From: Chloroflexota bacterium
GTDB taxonomy: Bacteria; Chloroflexota; Anaerolineae; Anaerolineales; Villigracilaceae
Direction: 5' to 3'
Length of the DNA: 64,000 nucleotides
Assembly: GCA_016195815.1 (NCBI GenBank)
Contig: JACPYX010000012.1
Coordinates: forward strand, 1-64,000
The notes under the pieces were generated by a model. That model was not told the origin of the DNA and did no database searches. It worked only from the letters and a program-made list of their open reading frames with translations. Shown one piece after another: positions 48,553 through 58,390 of this stretch (within the stretch, counting starts at the first letter, position 1; each line of letters starts with the position of its first letter). Made by a program: the position numbers and the translations under genes.

Positions 48553-49716
48553 TCACGGTTTTATAGTGGGGGATGATCGTGTTTGAAAACTTCTTTGGAT
48601 CAGCCTCCAAATTGAGACACAACCTTCCGCTGCTGCCATGCTAAAGGGGGCCAGGATAATCAAAGTGTATTGCGGCCATTTGGTGGTCCAAACGAGCAGG
48701 AATGCCAGCCCAACAACCAACCAATTGAAAAAGAGGCGTTGCTTTTGATAGAGGCGCGGGAGTCCAATTACTGCCAATACGAAAATGAACGTATCAATAT
48801 TGAAAACGAAGGCAGATGGAGGCCGCAAATCATAATAAACTGAAAAAGCTGACAGCCATCGAAGCGGCTGCCAAAAAGGGTAGCTGTATTGATTTACCAG
48901 CCTTGAGTTTTGAAATTGTTCATGAAAAATAATTGTCTTCATCAATCTGCTGATGGGATGCGGCCAGAGGTAAGGGTCGAATATAAAAAACACGGCCACC
49001 GAAAGAATTCCCCATATTGCAAGATAAAAAAATAGCCGCACGGGAATTTGTTTTTGGTATACAGCCAGGATAAAGTGGATGAAGATTGCAAGACCAACAA
49101 TGCTGTATACGTATTTGCTTGCGGCTGTAATTCCCAGGAAGGCTGCAGATAGAATCAGTGGGAGCATATGTCGCTGTGGAGCAGAAGCGTCTTTGCGGAC
49201 CTTGTTAAACCAATTCATATATGCCAACGCGCTCAGAAGACTGGCTAGCAACGGCAGAGCTTCCAGATAGACCTCGCTGGTGTACTTGACGCTCAGGGTG
49301 CTGACGCCCAAAAATAAACCGGCCAGCGGATTTGCCAGGGCCAATATGAGAACAGTTATGGTCCCCCAGAAAACAGAAAGATAGCGGCCGGCTATGTTCC
49401 AATCCCCTGCCTCTGTTGTATCAATCGGGGCAAGGCGGGGCAAGTCATTATCGGGTAATTTTTCGAGCGGCGTCTGAGTTAACAGAACGACCCCATATAA
49501 AATCTTGTAGAGTGCAGGATGTTCGTACGTGTTCTCGCTCCAGGCCAGCATTTTGTAGTCGCCTGCGCGGATGTACTTTGCATATTCCACCGCTGCTCCC
49601 AGATAGACCGGCTCATCATAATCAACAGCCAGTCGTTGGGCGGCATAGACACGGACTCCGAACGAAAGCAGGGTAATCATAATGACTACAATAGAATAGA
49701 GAATGCGTTTTGTCAT
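48553..49716 (-). CDS. GT-C type membrane glycosyltransferase (PMT/ArnT-like)
   Basis: 387 residues with about nine hydrophobic segments. The first membrane helix is followed by DYDEPVYLGAA, the external D-D/E motif of GT-C enzymes. These use polyprenyl-phosphate sugars outside the membrane. A second feature is ENTYEHPALYK, the His-Pro motif of PMT-like enzymes. The product is probably a glycosylated surface polymer or protein. It converges with the dioxygenase gene and follows the larger membrane protein in the leftward group. Confidence 0.75.
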   Translation of the reverse strand: MTKRILYSIVVIMITLLSFGVRVYAAQRLAVDYDEPVYLGAAVEYAKYIRAGDYKMLAWSENTYEHPALYKILYGVVLLTQTPLEKLPDNDLPRLAPIDTTEAGDWNIAGRYLSVFWGTITVLILALANPLAGLFLGVSTLSVKYTSEVYLEALPLLASLLSALAYMNWFNKVRKDASAPQRHMLPLILSAAFLGITAASKYVYSIVGLAIFIHFILAVYQKQIPVRLFFYLAIWGILSVAVFFIFDPYLWPHPISRLMKTIIFHEQFQNSRLVNQYSYPFWQPLRWLSAFSVYYDLRPPSAFVFNIDTFIFVLAVIGLPRLYQKQRLFFNWLVVGLAFLLVWTTKWPQYTLIILAPFSMAAAEGCVSIWRLIQRSFQTRSSPTIKP

Positions 49717-49747
49717 CCTTCCATCTTTCCGCCGGCAATTTTGGCGC

Positions 49748-51712
49748 TTACATCCTAAGATCTTGAAAGTGATAGGTCAGCAATATAGTAATGAATTGCA
49801 TTATGAAGAACCACAGCAAGGCGGGAGAGTTCTTTCGGGCATATCGTCCGGCCTCGTAGGATGCAAAGATAACCATTGCCGGTATCCAGAACATCCATAA
49901 GCGCGCTGTTTCGCCTTGGGCAGTACCCGCCAAATTAAGTGCTATGAAACTGAAGAAGAAAGATACAAGTATGGTGTCGCTTGATGTAGTTTCTCCGCGG
50001 AACAGGCGTATCAAGAGCCGGATGCCATGAATGACAAACAAGATATAGATTGGAAATCCGATTGCGGCTGCAAAGTCGAGATTGTTGACCCAGGCTGCGG
50101 CCGCGATTTGCTGCAAGCGGATCGAAAGAGGTTCGGGACTACCCGGGGGCTGGCGACCTACGCGCAGGTAGAAGTCGAAATTATGATTGATTGTCACGGT
50201 TCTCGTGAATCGTGAGAAGAAATCGTAGTTAAGGAAGGCCAGGAAGATGAAATAAAGCAAGAGCGTACCCACACCAATCCCTATTGCGATCATAATCTGT
50301 TTCTTCAATTGCCGGGCGTTGCGATTCGAGCAGTAATGCAGTGTCAGATAAATTCCAGCAAATAGATATAGGGGCAGCATTGTAAATGAGAAGAAAACCG
50401 CCCCGTAAAGAAAAATCCCCAGTAGAAGTGCCCATGTAAAGGATTGATGTTGAATCGCCGTTACAATGAACCACACACCGATCAGGAAAACTAAAGGATA
50501 GATGGCCTGGTCCGGGAATAAGGAAAACAGCACAATATTTGGGCTGAATATATATAGAAAAGGGATTATGGTCGGAATTGATCCCGCTCCGTCTTGCAGG
50601 AACCTTTTTGCAAAGGCGTAAATCAGAAACACCATCAACATGGCGATGACAGGGAAACCGTAAGTGACGATTTGCGAAACGCGCTCCAAGCGCACATTGT
50701 CGGCATAAAGTGGCGGATATCCATTTGTCAACTCTTCGATGCCAATATAAAACGCCATCAGGCCGGGCGGCTTGGTGTTCGTAAAAGTACGCCAACCATA
50801 TAACTCTTCATATCTTTGCATGTTTTCGAGAATTGACAGGCGGTTTTGACTTGCTTTCACGAGGTAGGTTTTGTGATAAGAGGAAAAATAACGCTCCTGC
50901 ACGGATGCGAATCCTCCGCCAGCCATAAATCCTACCCCCATCTGCAAAAACCATCCTAAAAGAAAAATTAATATTAACCCGAGGACGATCCGGTGCCGAA
51001 TAATCAAGATCCAATAAGCCACGACCGACAGAATCAAAACTCCGAGCGTAAACCATAGATCACGCCAGGTAAAAGGAAGCAGTTCAAACTTCCAATACCA
51101 GGCCGGGTTGTTCACAAAGAAGCGAAGTTGGAATACGAGAATAAGCCATTGAAATACGGTGATGAGGGTGATTAACATTATGGCCAGTGAAGGTCCGATG
51201 ATCTTTATGGACCATGTCTCAGATTTCGTGACTGCGCGCCAATAATGAATGATCAAGTAAGTTCCTAACTCGATGCCTATGAGGGATACGAACAGCAAAA
51301 GGGGCAGGAGCGCCCTCGTCAGGGTATATAGAAACGGGAACGTGTCCGGCGCCCAGTTTTGATATGCGTCAAATTCTAGGGGCGTCAGGTAAACTTTCAG
51401 TGCTGCCGTTATGATCGCCAAAGGGATGATAATAAGGTGGATAATTGCTGAACCGAGCTGCTTCTCTTCCAAGCACAATCGGTCGAATATTTTGTGAATA
51501 AACTCCAGGTGCAATTCAGAGCGCCATGCCCATATTGCGGCTCCCATCATGGCTGCCCCAAGCATCGAGATGAATATTAACAGCAGAATTCGCTCACGGG
51601 AAAACCCAAGAAGAACAGCGTTCCTGCTTTCTGATGGGGTAATGAATGTCCAAAAGAAGGCAAAGAGTCCTTCGGCACAGAATAGAATGAGAAGCCATCT
51701 TATTCGTTTCAT
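49748..51712 (-). CDS. Large polytopic membrane protein, GT-C-like
   Basis: 654 residues from ATG 51712 (a GTG five codons upstream is an alternative). About 13 hydrophobic segments. One external loop has LTPLEFDAYQNWAPDTFPFLY and another has FTNTKPPGLMAFYIGIEE, the kind of Asp and Lys-Pro-Pro-Gly elements seen in GT-C glycosyltransferases. No definite family. It is 31 bases upstream of the PMT-like gene and downstream of the eRF1-like gene, so one leftward operon is likely. Function inferred from neighbours only. Confidence 0.65.
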   Translation of the reverse strand: MKRIRWLLILFCAEGLFAFFWTFITPSESRNAVLLGFSRERILLLIFISMLGAAMMGAAIWAWRSELHLEFIHKIFDRLCLEEKQLGSAIIHLIIIPLAIITAALKVYLTPLEFDAYQNWAPDTFPFLYTLTRALLPLLLFVSLIGIELGTYLIIHYWRAVTKSETWSIKIIGPSLAIMLITLITVFQWLILVFQLRFFVNNPAWYWKFELLPFTWRDLWFTLGVLILSVVAYWILIIRHRIVLGLILIFLLGWFLQMGVGFMAGGGFASVQERYFSSYHKTYLVKASQNRLSILENMQRYEELYGWRTFTNTKPPGLMAFYIGIEELTNGYPPLYADNVRLERVSQIVTYGFPVIAMLMVFLIYAFAKRFLQDGAGSIPTIIPFLYIFSPNIVLFSLFPDQAIYPLVFLIGVWFIVTAIQHQSFTWALLLGIFLYGAVFFSFTMLPLYLFAGIYLTLHYCSNRNARQLKKQIMIAIGIGVGTLLLYFIFLAFLNYDFFSRFTRTVTINHNFDFYLRVGRQPPGSPEPLSIRLQQIAAAAWVNNLDFAAAIGFPIYILFVIHGIRLLIRLFRGETTSSDTILVSFFFSFIALNLAGTAQGETARLWMFWIPAMVIFASYEAGRYARKNSPALLWFFIMQFITILLTYHFQDLRM

Positions 51713-51745
51713 GGATGGTGTAATCACCCTCTAATCACCCGCGTT

Positions 51746-52165
51746 TCAACCTGCTGCAGGCTGATCTTGAAAATGTCTTCTAACTTTCGCCGAGATCTGG
51801 CGATCTGTCATTTTATCGGTTGTCTCGATCCCGGCGATCTGTGCGCTGACCTTTTCGCGGGCAAGCCGCTTTTCGAGTTCATGTTTTGCCTCGCCGGGGC
51901 CAAAGATCAAAATGGAGTCTGCGCTGCGGATTTGCATGATAACCCTGCCGTAGAATTTATTGAGATGTTCGGTGAATTGATTATCCAGTTGATCATCGCC
52001 TTGTTGGTATTGGGCGCTGTACGGAGATCGGGGCCGGGTTGCGCCTCGATATTGAACGTGTTTTCCTATTCCTGAATCGATTTGTTGGATTTGTTCATCC
52101 CCGTCCCTGATGATCACGATCACCGCTTTCTTGTGATCAAGCCACAACCCAATATTTTTTGTCAT
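51746..52165 (-). CDS. Host-attachment/eRF1-like small protein
   Basis: 139 residues. The plan IGLWLDHKKAVIVII, then a variable middle, LNKFYGRVIMQIRSADSILIFGPGEAKHELEKRL, and IETTDKMTDRQISAKVRRHF is the one found in a widely distributed set of small bacterial proteins. They are often called translational machinery proteins because of their resemblance to the eRF1 domain 2/3 fold. What they do is not known. GGAGAAAGGA precedes the ATG. Confidence 0.8.
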   Translation of the reverse strand: MTKNIGLWLDHKKAVIVIIRDGDEQIQQIDSGIGKHVQYRGATRPRSPYSAQYQQGDDQLDNQFTEHLNKFYGRVIMQIRSADSILIFGPGEAKHELEKRLAREKVSAQIAGIETTDKMTDRQISAKVRRHFQDQPAAG

Positions 52166-52232
52166 GGATCATCCTTTCTCCAACTGCCAATTTCAGTATA
52201 CGATTTTTGGATGAGGAAGTCAAAAACGGTCG

Positions 52233-53213
52233 TTATACGAGGGGTTGCGAAAGCGGTTCTTGAGGGACGGAACGCAGGTCTATTTCGATGGCGCCGAGCA
52301 GAAATTGAATCCCGAGCAAAACAGAGAGCGTCGGCAGAATGACCGTGCCGGTTGGCGCGGCAAGGCCGAGACGCGCATATTGAATCCATTTGTAACTTCC
52401 GAAAACCAGGCCGAAGAGCAAGAGCGGCAGGCCGGTGAGGATGTAAATGCTGGCCATCGAAAAATCATAGATGAAGTTTTTGAGGAGCGCGCGGCGAATG
52501 AGAGTGCCAAGTAATTTGATCGGGAATTCGAACAGCACACGCTGGATGACGAGGCTGGATACTTCGCCTTTATAGCGGGCAGGCATCGGAACATCCTGCA
52601 CGACCGCGCCGAGCAAATATAAATTCGCCAGCATGGAAGTTTCGAAATAGTAGGTACGATCAATTTGATCAAGAGGTAATTGGGCCAGTATTTCAGAGCG
52701 AATGGCAAGGAAGCCGTTGGTTGGGTCGAAGAGATTCCAATAGCCGGTGGCGGCTTTGGAAAGAAAACCCAGGCCCATATTGCCGACACGGCGGATAAGC
52801 GGCATTTGTCTCAGCGCGGCAAAATCGCGGAAGCGGTTGCCTTTGGCGTAGTCGGCCTTGCCGAGGATTAACGGCAGTAATAGATCCGGGATGTGGCTGG
52901 TGTCCATCTGCCCGTCGCCGTCAATTTTGACGACGATCTGCGCGCCAATTTCGAGAGCTTTGCGGAATCCACTGACCAGCGCGCCGCCCACGCCTTGATT
53001 GCGCTCGTGCCGTATCAGGATGAGGCGGCGGTCGCGTTTAACGAGGGCCGCTACCAGGTCCGAGGTGTGATCCGGCGAAGCATCGTCCACCACGATGATA
53101 TGTTTGATGTAGGATGGCAGTCCGCGCAGAACAGATTCGATCTCGCGCTCGACGCGGTAGGCGGGGATGACAGCCGCGATACGATATTTCCGGAAATTCA
53201 AGTTTTCAGTCAC
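52233..53213 (-). CDS. Family 2 glycosyltransferase with C-terminal membrane helices (polyprenol-phosphate mannosyltransferase type)
   Basis: 326 residues from GTG 53213. The frame reaches ATG 53285, but that part overlaps the divergent promoter and start of the next gene. The catalytic part has AAVIPAYRVEREIESVL, VVDDASPDHTSDLV, GVGGALVSGF and VKIDGDGQMDTSHI, with the DXD-like metal site. Two membrane helices at the C-terminus place it at the membrane. DPM1-like enzymes load a polyprenyl phosphate with sugar for GT-C enzymes such as the two at 48553-51712, so this is a plausible donor-making partner. Confidence 0.87.
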   Translation of the reverse strand: MTENLNFRKYRIAAVIPAYRVEREIESVLRGLPSYIKHIIVVDDASPDHTSDLVAALVKRDRRLILIRHERNQGVGGALVSGFRKALEIGAQIVVKIDGDGQMDTSHIPDLLLPLILGKADYAKGNRFRDFAALRQMPLIRRVGNMGLGFLSKAATGYWNLFDPTNGFLAIRSEILAQLPLDQIDRTYYFETSMLANLYLLGAVVQDVPMPARYKGEVSSLVIQRVLFEFPIKLLGTLIRRALLKNFIYDFSMASIYILTGLPLLLFGLVFGSYKWIQYARLGLAAPTGTVILPTLSVLLGIQFLLGAIEIDLRSVPQEPLSQPLV

Positions 53214-53323
53214 TGATCCAATTCTAACCGAATTATTTATCGTCTCTTTCGTATTGCCTCTGGATGGAATACAATTGAATGGCATTAACGATTGGAATTC
53301 CTGAATTATGCAAAAAGGACGAG

Positions 53324-55198
53324 ATGGGCATAAATCTTTTTAAAGATAAAAAGTTTTCGGTACATTTTGAGCCTGCCGAGATTTTTGTCATTGTAGTCCT
53401 GTTGATCCTGGGCGGCATTGCCGCTTTATTCGTTCCGTTGAGCGCCGGCTATGATGAAGAGACGCATCTGATACGCGTCTGGCAGATGTCGGATTTTTCG
53501 TTCGTGCCGAATCAGGCAGACGCCAAGATACCTTTTCCCGCTGTCTATTGGGATTTATCTTATAGGCGGCAGTTGCTTGTCCGTGTTGCAGAGCCGGATT
53601 TTTGGGCTAAATATGGCGGTTTGCGAATTGACGCTCATGATTATATTTATGCGGGTGTGGAAACAAGATCGGTCTACTCGCCGCCGCTCTTATTGCCTCA
53701 GGCGCTTGTCATGCGCTTTTTGGGGCGCTCTTTGCAATTGCCGGCGCTCTTTGTTTTTTATGCCATCCGATTTTCCGGTTTATTAAGTTATCTTATTCTC
53801 GCCTGGCTGGCTGTTCGGCTGATCCCGGCGCATAAGTGGCTGCTTGCGGTTCTGGCTGTCTCACCGATGGCCTTGTTTCAAGCCGCCACCATCAGTGCCG
53901 ATTCTATTTCTAACGGCATTGCATTGCTTTTTATCGGTGGAACTCTGGCGGTGGCAGCGCGTGAAGAGCTGGGTTGGAAAGAATGGGGAACGCTGGCAGT
54001 TCTGTTTTTCATCCTTTTCTTCGGCAAGGTCAATATTGTTCCTCTTGCCCTCCTGCCTTTTTTTCTGATCAATCCCTCCCGCTTCAAGATGAGGCATGGA
54101 TATTTAACTCTGGCTGTTGCGGCAATCCTCATGCTGGTTGTCGAGGTGGGAGGCTGGAATTTTATTGCATATTCTCGTTACACGGCGGCTCTTACTGTTG
54201 ATGGCGCGGATCCGGTTGGTCAGATCCGCTTTATTTTGACGAACCCGCTCGGCTATTCCAAAATTGTAGCGCTTAATGCTGTTCAACATGGCGCTGACTA
54301 TCTGCGCGCATGGATTGCGATCTATGGCTTTGACTATTGGCCTGTGCCCAAAATAACATATTATTTGTATGCGGCCGGGCTGCTTGCCGCGCTGGCGGCA
54401 GGGCCGGGCCAGGCCGGGTTTGGCAAGCGGGCCAGGATAAGCCTTGCCAGTGTGTTTGTGTTGACTTATCTGGCAACGGTTACATCATTGTACATATCCT
54501 ACACCGCGGTCGGCAGCGCAGATATTCAGGGAATTCAGGGAAGATATTTTATCCCGGTCATGCCGCTTATTTTGTTGGCCCTGGCTGATTGGTCCGCGTT
54601 GCAGCGTTTGCGTTTGCCCGCCAGAATCGCTTCGTCGCTTGCGTTGGTGGCTGTGGCGTCTTATGTCATCGGCCTGATTATTGTGTACCATGTGCCGTGT
54701 GGAGCGCAGTTCTTTGAATCCGGACTCTGCTATCAGCCTGTGTATAAAAACTGGTCGCCAGATGCCCGCTACTCTCCCCCGATTTCGGCGACAACATCGT
54801 TAATCCAGGAAATCGTTCCAGAGTGTGACGACTTAACTGAAGTGCGCGTTTGGGTCAATTCGTCTGCCGCAGACGGAAAGGCAATGACTGAATTTCAAGT
54901 CAAAGATACTGTGGATGATTTTTACGTTGCCGATCAATATGTTCTTAATAATAAATTGCCTCAGGGTGGATGGTATTCCTTGAAATTTCAACCCGATCGC
55001 TCATCTTCGGGAAAACTCTACCTCTTGACGATTCGTAGTAACAGCCCGGGCCGCGGTCCGGAAATCGGCTACACTTTGAAGCCGGAGTATAAATTAGGTA
55101 AATTGTTCGAGAATGGAGAAGCAGCCCAGCAAGACCTTGTTTTTCAAATTGGATGTATCGCGGGCTGGGAAAAACTAAAGTTGGCAGGGCGGCCCTGA
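53324..55198 (+). CDS. DUF2142-like polytopic membrane protein
   Basis: 624 residues from ATG 53324, with AAAAGGA five bases before; the frame open to 53279 lacks such a site. About ten membrane helices. After the first comes GYDEETHLIRVWQMSDF, the acidic external motif of DUF2142/GT-C proteins (usual PPDEPAHFYRA). A later external loop has VGSADIQGIQGRYFIPVMPL, a family block. A beta-rich C-terminal domain (about 480-620, with CDDLTEVRVWVNSSA) probably lies outside the membrane. Likely a glycosyltransferase. Divergent from the GT2 gene. Confidence 0.8.
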   Translation: MGINLFKDKKFSVHFEPAEIFVIVVLLILGGIAALFVPLSAGYDEETHLIRVWQMSDFSFVPNQADAKIPFPAVYWDLSYRRQLLVRVAEPDFWAKYGGLRIDAHDYIYAGVETRSVYSPPLLLPQALVMRFLGRSLQLPALFVFYAIRFSGLLSYLILAWLAVRLIPAHKWLLAVLAVSPMALFQAATISADSISNGIALLFIGGTLAVAAREELGWKEWGTLAVLFFILFFGKVNIVPLALLPFFLINPSRFKMRHGYLTLAVAAILMLVVEVGGWNFIAYSRYTAALTVDGADPVGQIRFILTNPLGYSKIVALNAVQHGADYLRAWIAIYGFDYWPVPKITYYLYAAGLLAALAAGPGQAGFGKRARISLASVFVLTYLATVTSLYISYTAVGSADIQGIQGRYFIPVMPLILLALADWSALQRLRLPARIASSLALVAVASYVIGLIIVYHVPCGAQFFESGLCYQPVYKNWSPDARYSPPISATTSLIQEIVPECDDLTEVRVWVNSSAADGKAMTEFQVKDTVDDFYVADQYVLNNKLPQGGWYSLKFQPDRSSSGKLYLLTIRSNSPGRGPEIGYTLKPEYKLGKLFENGEAAQQDLVFQIGCIAGWEKLKLAGRP

Positions 55199-55310
55199 AA
55201 TGACCGATCATGTTCGTTTTGTGTGCCGTTGACCTGAAGCGCAGGGCTTGTTTGTATCAAGAGTGTTACAATGCAACAAATACGACCCTCCTTTGCTATC
55301 ATAGGTAGAT

Positions 55311-56471
55311 ATGACATCCTCCGGGGAACGAATTCTCGTTGTTGAAAGTGATCCCGATATCAGCGATTTGATTGCCCGACAGGCTCTCAGACCTCTTGGC
55401 TATACCGTAGTTGTGATTGACGAAGCGGCTTCGGCAATCAAGCAAGCGGTCCAGACCCCTCCTGACCTGATCATTGCGAACTTAAATTTACCCGGTTTGA
55501 GCGGCAAGGACCTTCTGGCCGCCATGAATTCGCAGGGCATTAAAGCTCCGCTGATCGTTCTGGCCGAAAAAGGACAGGAACAAAGCGTTATTCAAGCCTT
55601 TCGGCTCGGCGCGGTGGATGCGCTTTTCTGGCCCGCGCGCGATGCGGAGATCGTACGCGTGGTGGAGCGTTCGCTTCAACAGACGCGCGAGGCGCGCGCC
55701 CGCCTCGCGCTTGATCGGCAACTGCAATTCACCAACCAGGAACTCCAGCGTAAATTGCGCGAATTGACGACCATTCTTTCGGTCGGCAAGGCTGTTATTT
55801 CCATCACCGATCAGCGGCAGCTCTTTGACCGGATTGTCGAGGGCGCCGTGCAGGTCTCAGAAGCGGATATAGGCTGGCTGATGCTGCGCGATGATAAAAC
55901 AAAAAATTATCTGCTGACCGCTCATCGCAATCTGCCGGAAAGCTGGGCAAAGAAACTCAATCAACCTTTGGACGACGGCCTCAGTTCCCTCGTATCATTT
56001 TCGGGTGAATCTTTAACCATAAATGGATTGCCGCTCCAGAAATTCAAAGTGGCCGCCCTGGGAAAATCGGCGGCAGTTGTGCCGCTGAAAGTCCAGGGCC
56101 AAGTCATCGGCCTGCTGATCGTTGTCCGTAAAGCCGATCGCGCGTTCGATAAATCAGTGCAGAGCCTTCTTGAAGCGGTCGCCGATTTCGCATCCATTTC
56201 GCTGGTCAATTCGCGTTTATTTCGCGCCGTCGAACAAGCCGCCGATGCTGCGCGAATCAACGAAAAAACGCGCAATGCCATGCTCGAGTCTTTGCGCGAG
56301 TCAATTCATGAAGAACTGCAGATTTCGATGTATCCACTTGAAGCGCTGATTTCAGGCTCGTCCGGCTCATTGAATGAAACACAAGAGCAGGCTTTGAAGA
56401 CCGTTCAAAACTCCCTGCAAAGGCTTTCACGCGCGGCCGAAAAAACGATCCCACCTCAAGCGGGAAAGTAA
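55311..56471 (+). CDS. Pseudo-receiver plus GAF protein
   Basis: 386 residues. The N-terminal CheY-like fold begins RILVVESDPDISDL and continues to DLIIANLNLPGLSG. The phosphoacceptor Asp is replaced by N57, the acidic pair is E12-S13, the Thr/Ser switch position reads VLAE, and the conserved Lys is replaced by the W of FWPARD. It therefore cannot be phosphorylated in the usual way. A coiled region (130-165) leads to a GAF domain (about 165-320) and a C-terminal helical DHp-like segment without a His box. It is 11 bases upstream of a histidine kinase with a similar degenerate receiver; the two probably form a complex. Confidence 0.82.
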   Translation: MTSSGERILVVESDPDISDLIARQALRPLGYTVVVIDEAASAIKQAVQTPPDLIIANLNLPGLSGKDLLAAMNSQGIKAPLIVLAEKGQEQSVIQAFRLGAVDALFWPARDAEIVRVVERSLQQTREARARLALDRQLQFTNQELQRKLRELTTILSVGKAVISITDQRQLFDRIVEGAVQVSEADIGWLMLRDDKTKNYLLTAHRNLPESWAKKLNQPLDDGLSSLVSFSGESLTINGLPLQKFKVAALGKSAAVVPLKVQGQVIGLLIVVRKADRAFDKSVQSLLEAVADFASISLVNSRLFRAVEQAADAARINEKTRNAMLESLRESIHEELQISMYPLEALISGSSGSLNETQEQALKTVQNSLQRLSRAAEKTIPPQAGK

Positions 56472-56482
56472 AATATATATTC

Positions 56483-57931
56483 ATGTCGAATCGTGAATTG
56501 ATCCTCCTCGCTCTCGACGAGTCGCAATCGCTTCACCTGATGGAACGCGCTTTGCAGGCCGCCGATTATGATGTGGCCGTCGCCCATGACCATGATGGAT
56601 TGATCAAGGCTCTCGATGAATCATCCCCCTCGCTTTTGTTGATCGGCGAGATTTTCAATGGCGGGCGCGGAGTTGAAATTGCAAGCGAACAGTTAGATCG
56701 TTTCCCCACCCTCCCAATTCTATTGTTCGCAGACAAGGATACAACTGGATTGGCAAAAGCTGTGCTGGCCGCCGGATTAAGCGGGTATCTTTACCCGCCT
56801 CTTAAAACGGACGATATAGTGGCCGCCGTTAAAAGAAGCCTGGAACGCGCCCGACACCTCGGCGACTGGGTCCGCCGCGAAGTCAAGCGGACGACCGCTT
56901 CTCTCGAAAACCGCGCTTCCATCTCCGAAGCCGAGCAGGCCCGGCTGGAATCCATCATCAATAATATCGAAGACGGCGTGATCGTTCTGGATGACGGCTT
57001 AAAAATCATGCTTGTCAACCGCGTAGCCCGCGAAGCTTTTACACTTGGCGAAGCTAATTTCAGCGGTAAGTTGATTAAGGATGTGATCATTCATCCAGAC
57101 CTGCATGCCATGTTGGCCAAGTCAGCAGAGAGCGTTATCAAATATTATGAGATCAACTTTGATGATGGCCGCGTGTTTAATGCGCAGCATACGCCGATCC
57201 CAAATATCGGTTCAGCGGTCACGATGCAGGATATCACCTATCTCAAACGGCTTGACCAGATGAAGAACGACTTTGTCCACACTGTATCGCATGATCTGCG
57301 TTCGCCCCTGACAGCGGTGCTGGGATACGCGGAACTTGTCGAACGCGTGGGGCCTCTTACGGAGCAACAAAAAGAATTTTTACACCGTGTTCAAGGGAGC
57401 GTACAGAATATCACTACACTGGTTAATGACCTGCTTGATCTTGGACGACTCGAATCCGGTTTTGACACCCGCCGTGAAACTGTGCAATTGGAAAATGTCC
57501 TGCAATATTCATTGGGTTTGCTTGACTCTTTGATCCAAAAAAAGAATATTCATCTAAAACAGGAAATCGCACCCGGATTGCCCGCCTTGCGTGCTAACCC
57601 TATTCGCGTTCGACAGATGATAGACAATCTGATTGGCAATGCCATCAAATATGCGCCAGAAGACGGTGAAATTGGTATCAGTATCCGCTCCGAAGCTAAT
57701 CAGGTGATTTTACAGGTCTCAGATAATGGCCCCGGGATTCCCCGTGACGAACAGGGCCGCATTTTTGATAAATTCTATCGTGGCTCCAATGTAGCCGAGA
57801 CGAAAGGCACTGGCCTCGGGCTTGCCATCGTGAAATCCATCGTGGACAGCCATCATGGCCGCGTTTGGGTCGAGTCGATATTGGGGCGAGGCGCATCGTT
57901 CTGTGTTGTCTTGCCTGCGGCTGAGTCATAG
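56483..57931 (+). CDS. Sensor histidine kinase with N-terminal pseudo-receiver and PAS domain
   Basis: 482 residues. The receiver-like N-terminus (1-125) has LLLIGEIFNGGRG where a phosphoacceptor Asp would be, so it is inactive as a receiver. A PAS domain follows at about 150-250 (DGVIVLDDGLKIMLVNRVA). The kinase core has the H-box SHDLRSPLTAVLGY with H270, the N-box LIGNAIKYAPEDGEI, DNGPGIP and GTGLGLAIVKSIV. No signal peptide or membrane helix, so it is cytosolic. Its output partner is not in the window. Cotranscribed with the preceding GAF protein. Confidence 0.93.
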   Translation: MSNRELILLALDESQSLHLMERALQAADYDVAVAHDHDGLIKALDESSPSLLLIGEIFNGGRGVEIASEQLDRFPTLPILLFADKDTTGLAKAVLAAGLSGYLYPPLKTDDIVAAVKRSLERARHLGDWVRREVKRTTASLENRASISEAEQARLESIINNIEDGVIVLDDGLKIMLVNRVAREAFTLGEANFSGKLIKDVIIHPDLHAMLAKSAESVIKYYEINFDDGRVFNAQHTPIPNIGSAVTMQDITYLKRLDQMKNDFVHTVSHDLRSPLTAVLGYAELVERVGPLTEQQKEFLHRVQGSVQNITTLVNDLLDLGRLESGFDTRRETVQLENVLQYSLGLLDSLIQKKNIHLKQEIAPGLPALRANPIRVRQMIDNLIGNAIKYAPEDGEIGISIRSEANQVILQVSDNGPGIPRDEQGRIFDKFYRGSNVAETKGTGLGLAIVKSIVDSHHGRVWVESILGRGASFCVVLPAAES

Positions 57932-58296
57932 TAATCGGATAACGCATTATGATAACTTTCGTTTTGCATCCCGCTTTGATTTGATGGGTGGGCGATAATG
58001 TCATTAAAAACATGCCTCCGCCGGGAAGGAGACCCAGCGGAGGCTTTCGCCAAAGGAGGAGACAGTGAGGAGCATCTTGGAGGTGTCTTTGTTCCGTCTC
58101 CATATTCATAATACACTACTGATTAAAAAAATGGCATTATCAAATGTCACCAGTAGGTGGTGATAATATTCACAAACAATTAATGGATGATAAAGATTCG
58201 ATTTATATCAACAACCTTGCTGATACGAATTTATGTGCCCTTTTGATACCTGATCTAATATGACCATTATCGTCAGTTTTTGTGAAATGTGACACA
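57932..58296. other. Intergenic region with one hairpin, no gene seen
   Basis: A stem GCCTCCGC (58014-58021) paired to GCGGAGGC (58037-58044) sits 80 bases after the kinase stop. Only TTT follows on the plus strand. On the minus strand the hairpin is followed by ATGTTTTTA. A purine-rich GGAGGAGA stretch comes next. No known riboswitch pattern and no convincing short gene was found. Confidence 0.45.
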
Positions 58297-58325
58297 TTGT
58301 CTGGCTCTCCAAAAACTCTTATGAT
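58297..58325 (+). promoter_or_regulatory. Promoter of the nuo operon
   Basis: TTGTCT (58297-58302), a 17-base spacer and TATGAT (58320-58325), about 60 bases before the nuoA start. The -35 box is preceded by TGTGAAATGTGACACA, a partly symmetrical block that could bind a regulator. Confidence 0.6.
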
Positions 58326-58390
58326 ATACTTCGTTGCCAGTGTGCAAACTTGCACAATTTTGTTCGCAGGCGTACTTCTTCGAGGTGTCT

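Noticed and set aside
58000-58060. c-di-GMP or fluoride riboswitch after the kinase gene
   Set aside because: The GCCTCCGC hairpin recalls parts of such aptamers, but the conserved loops are missing on both strands.
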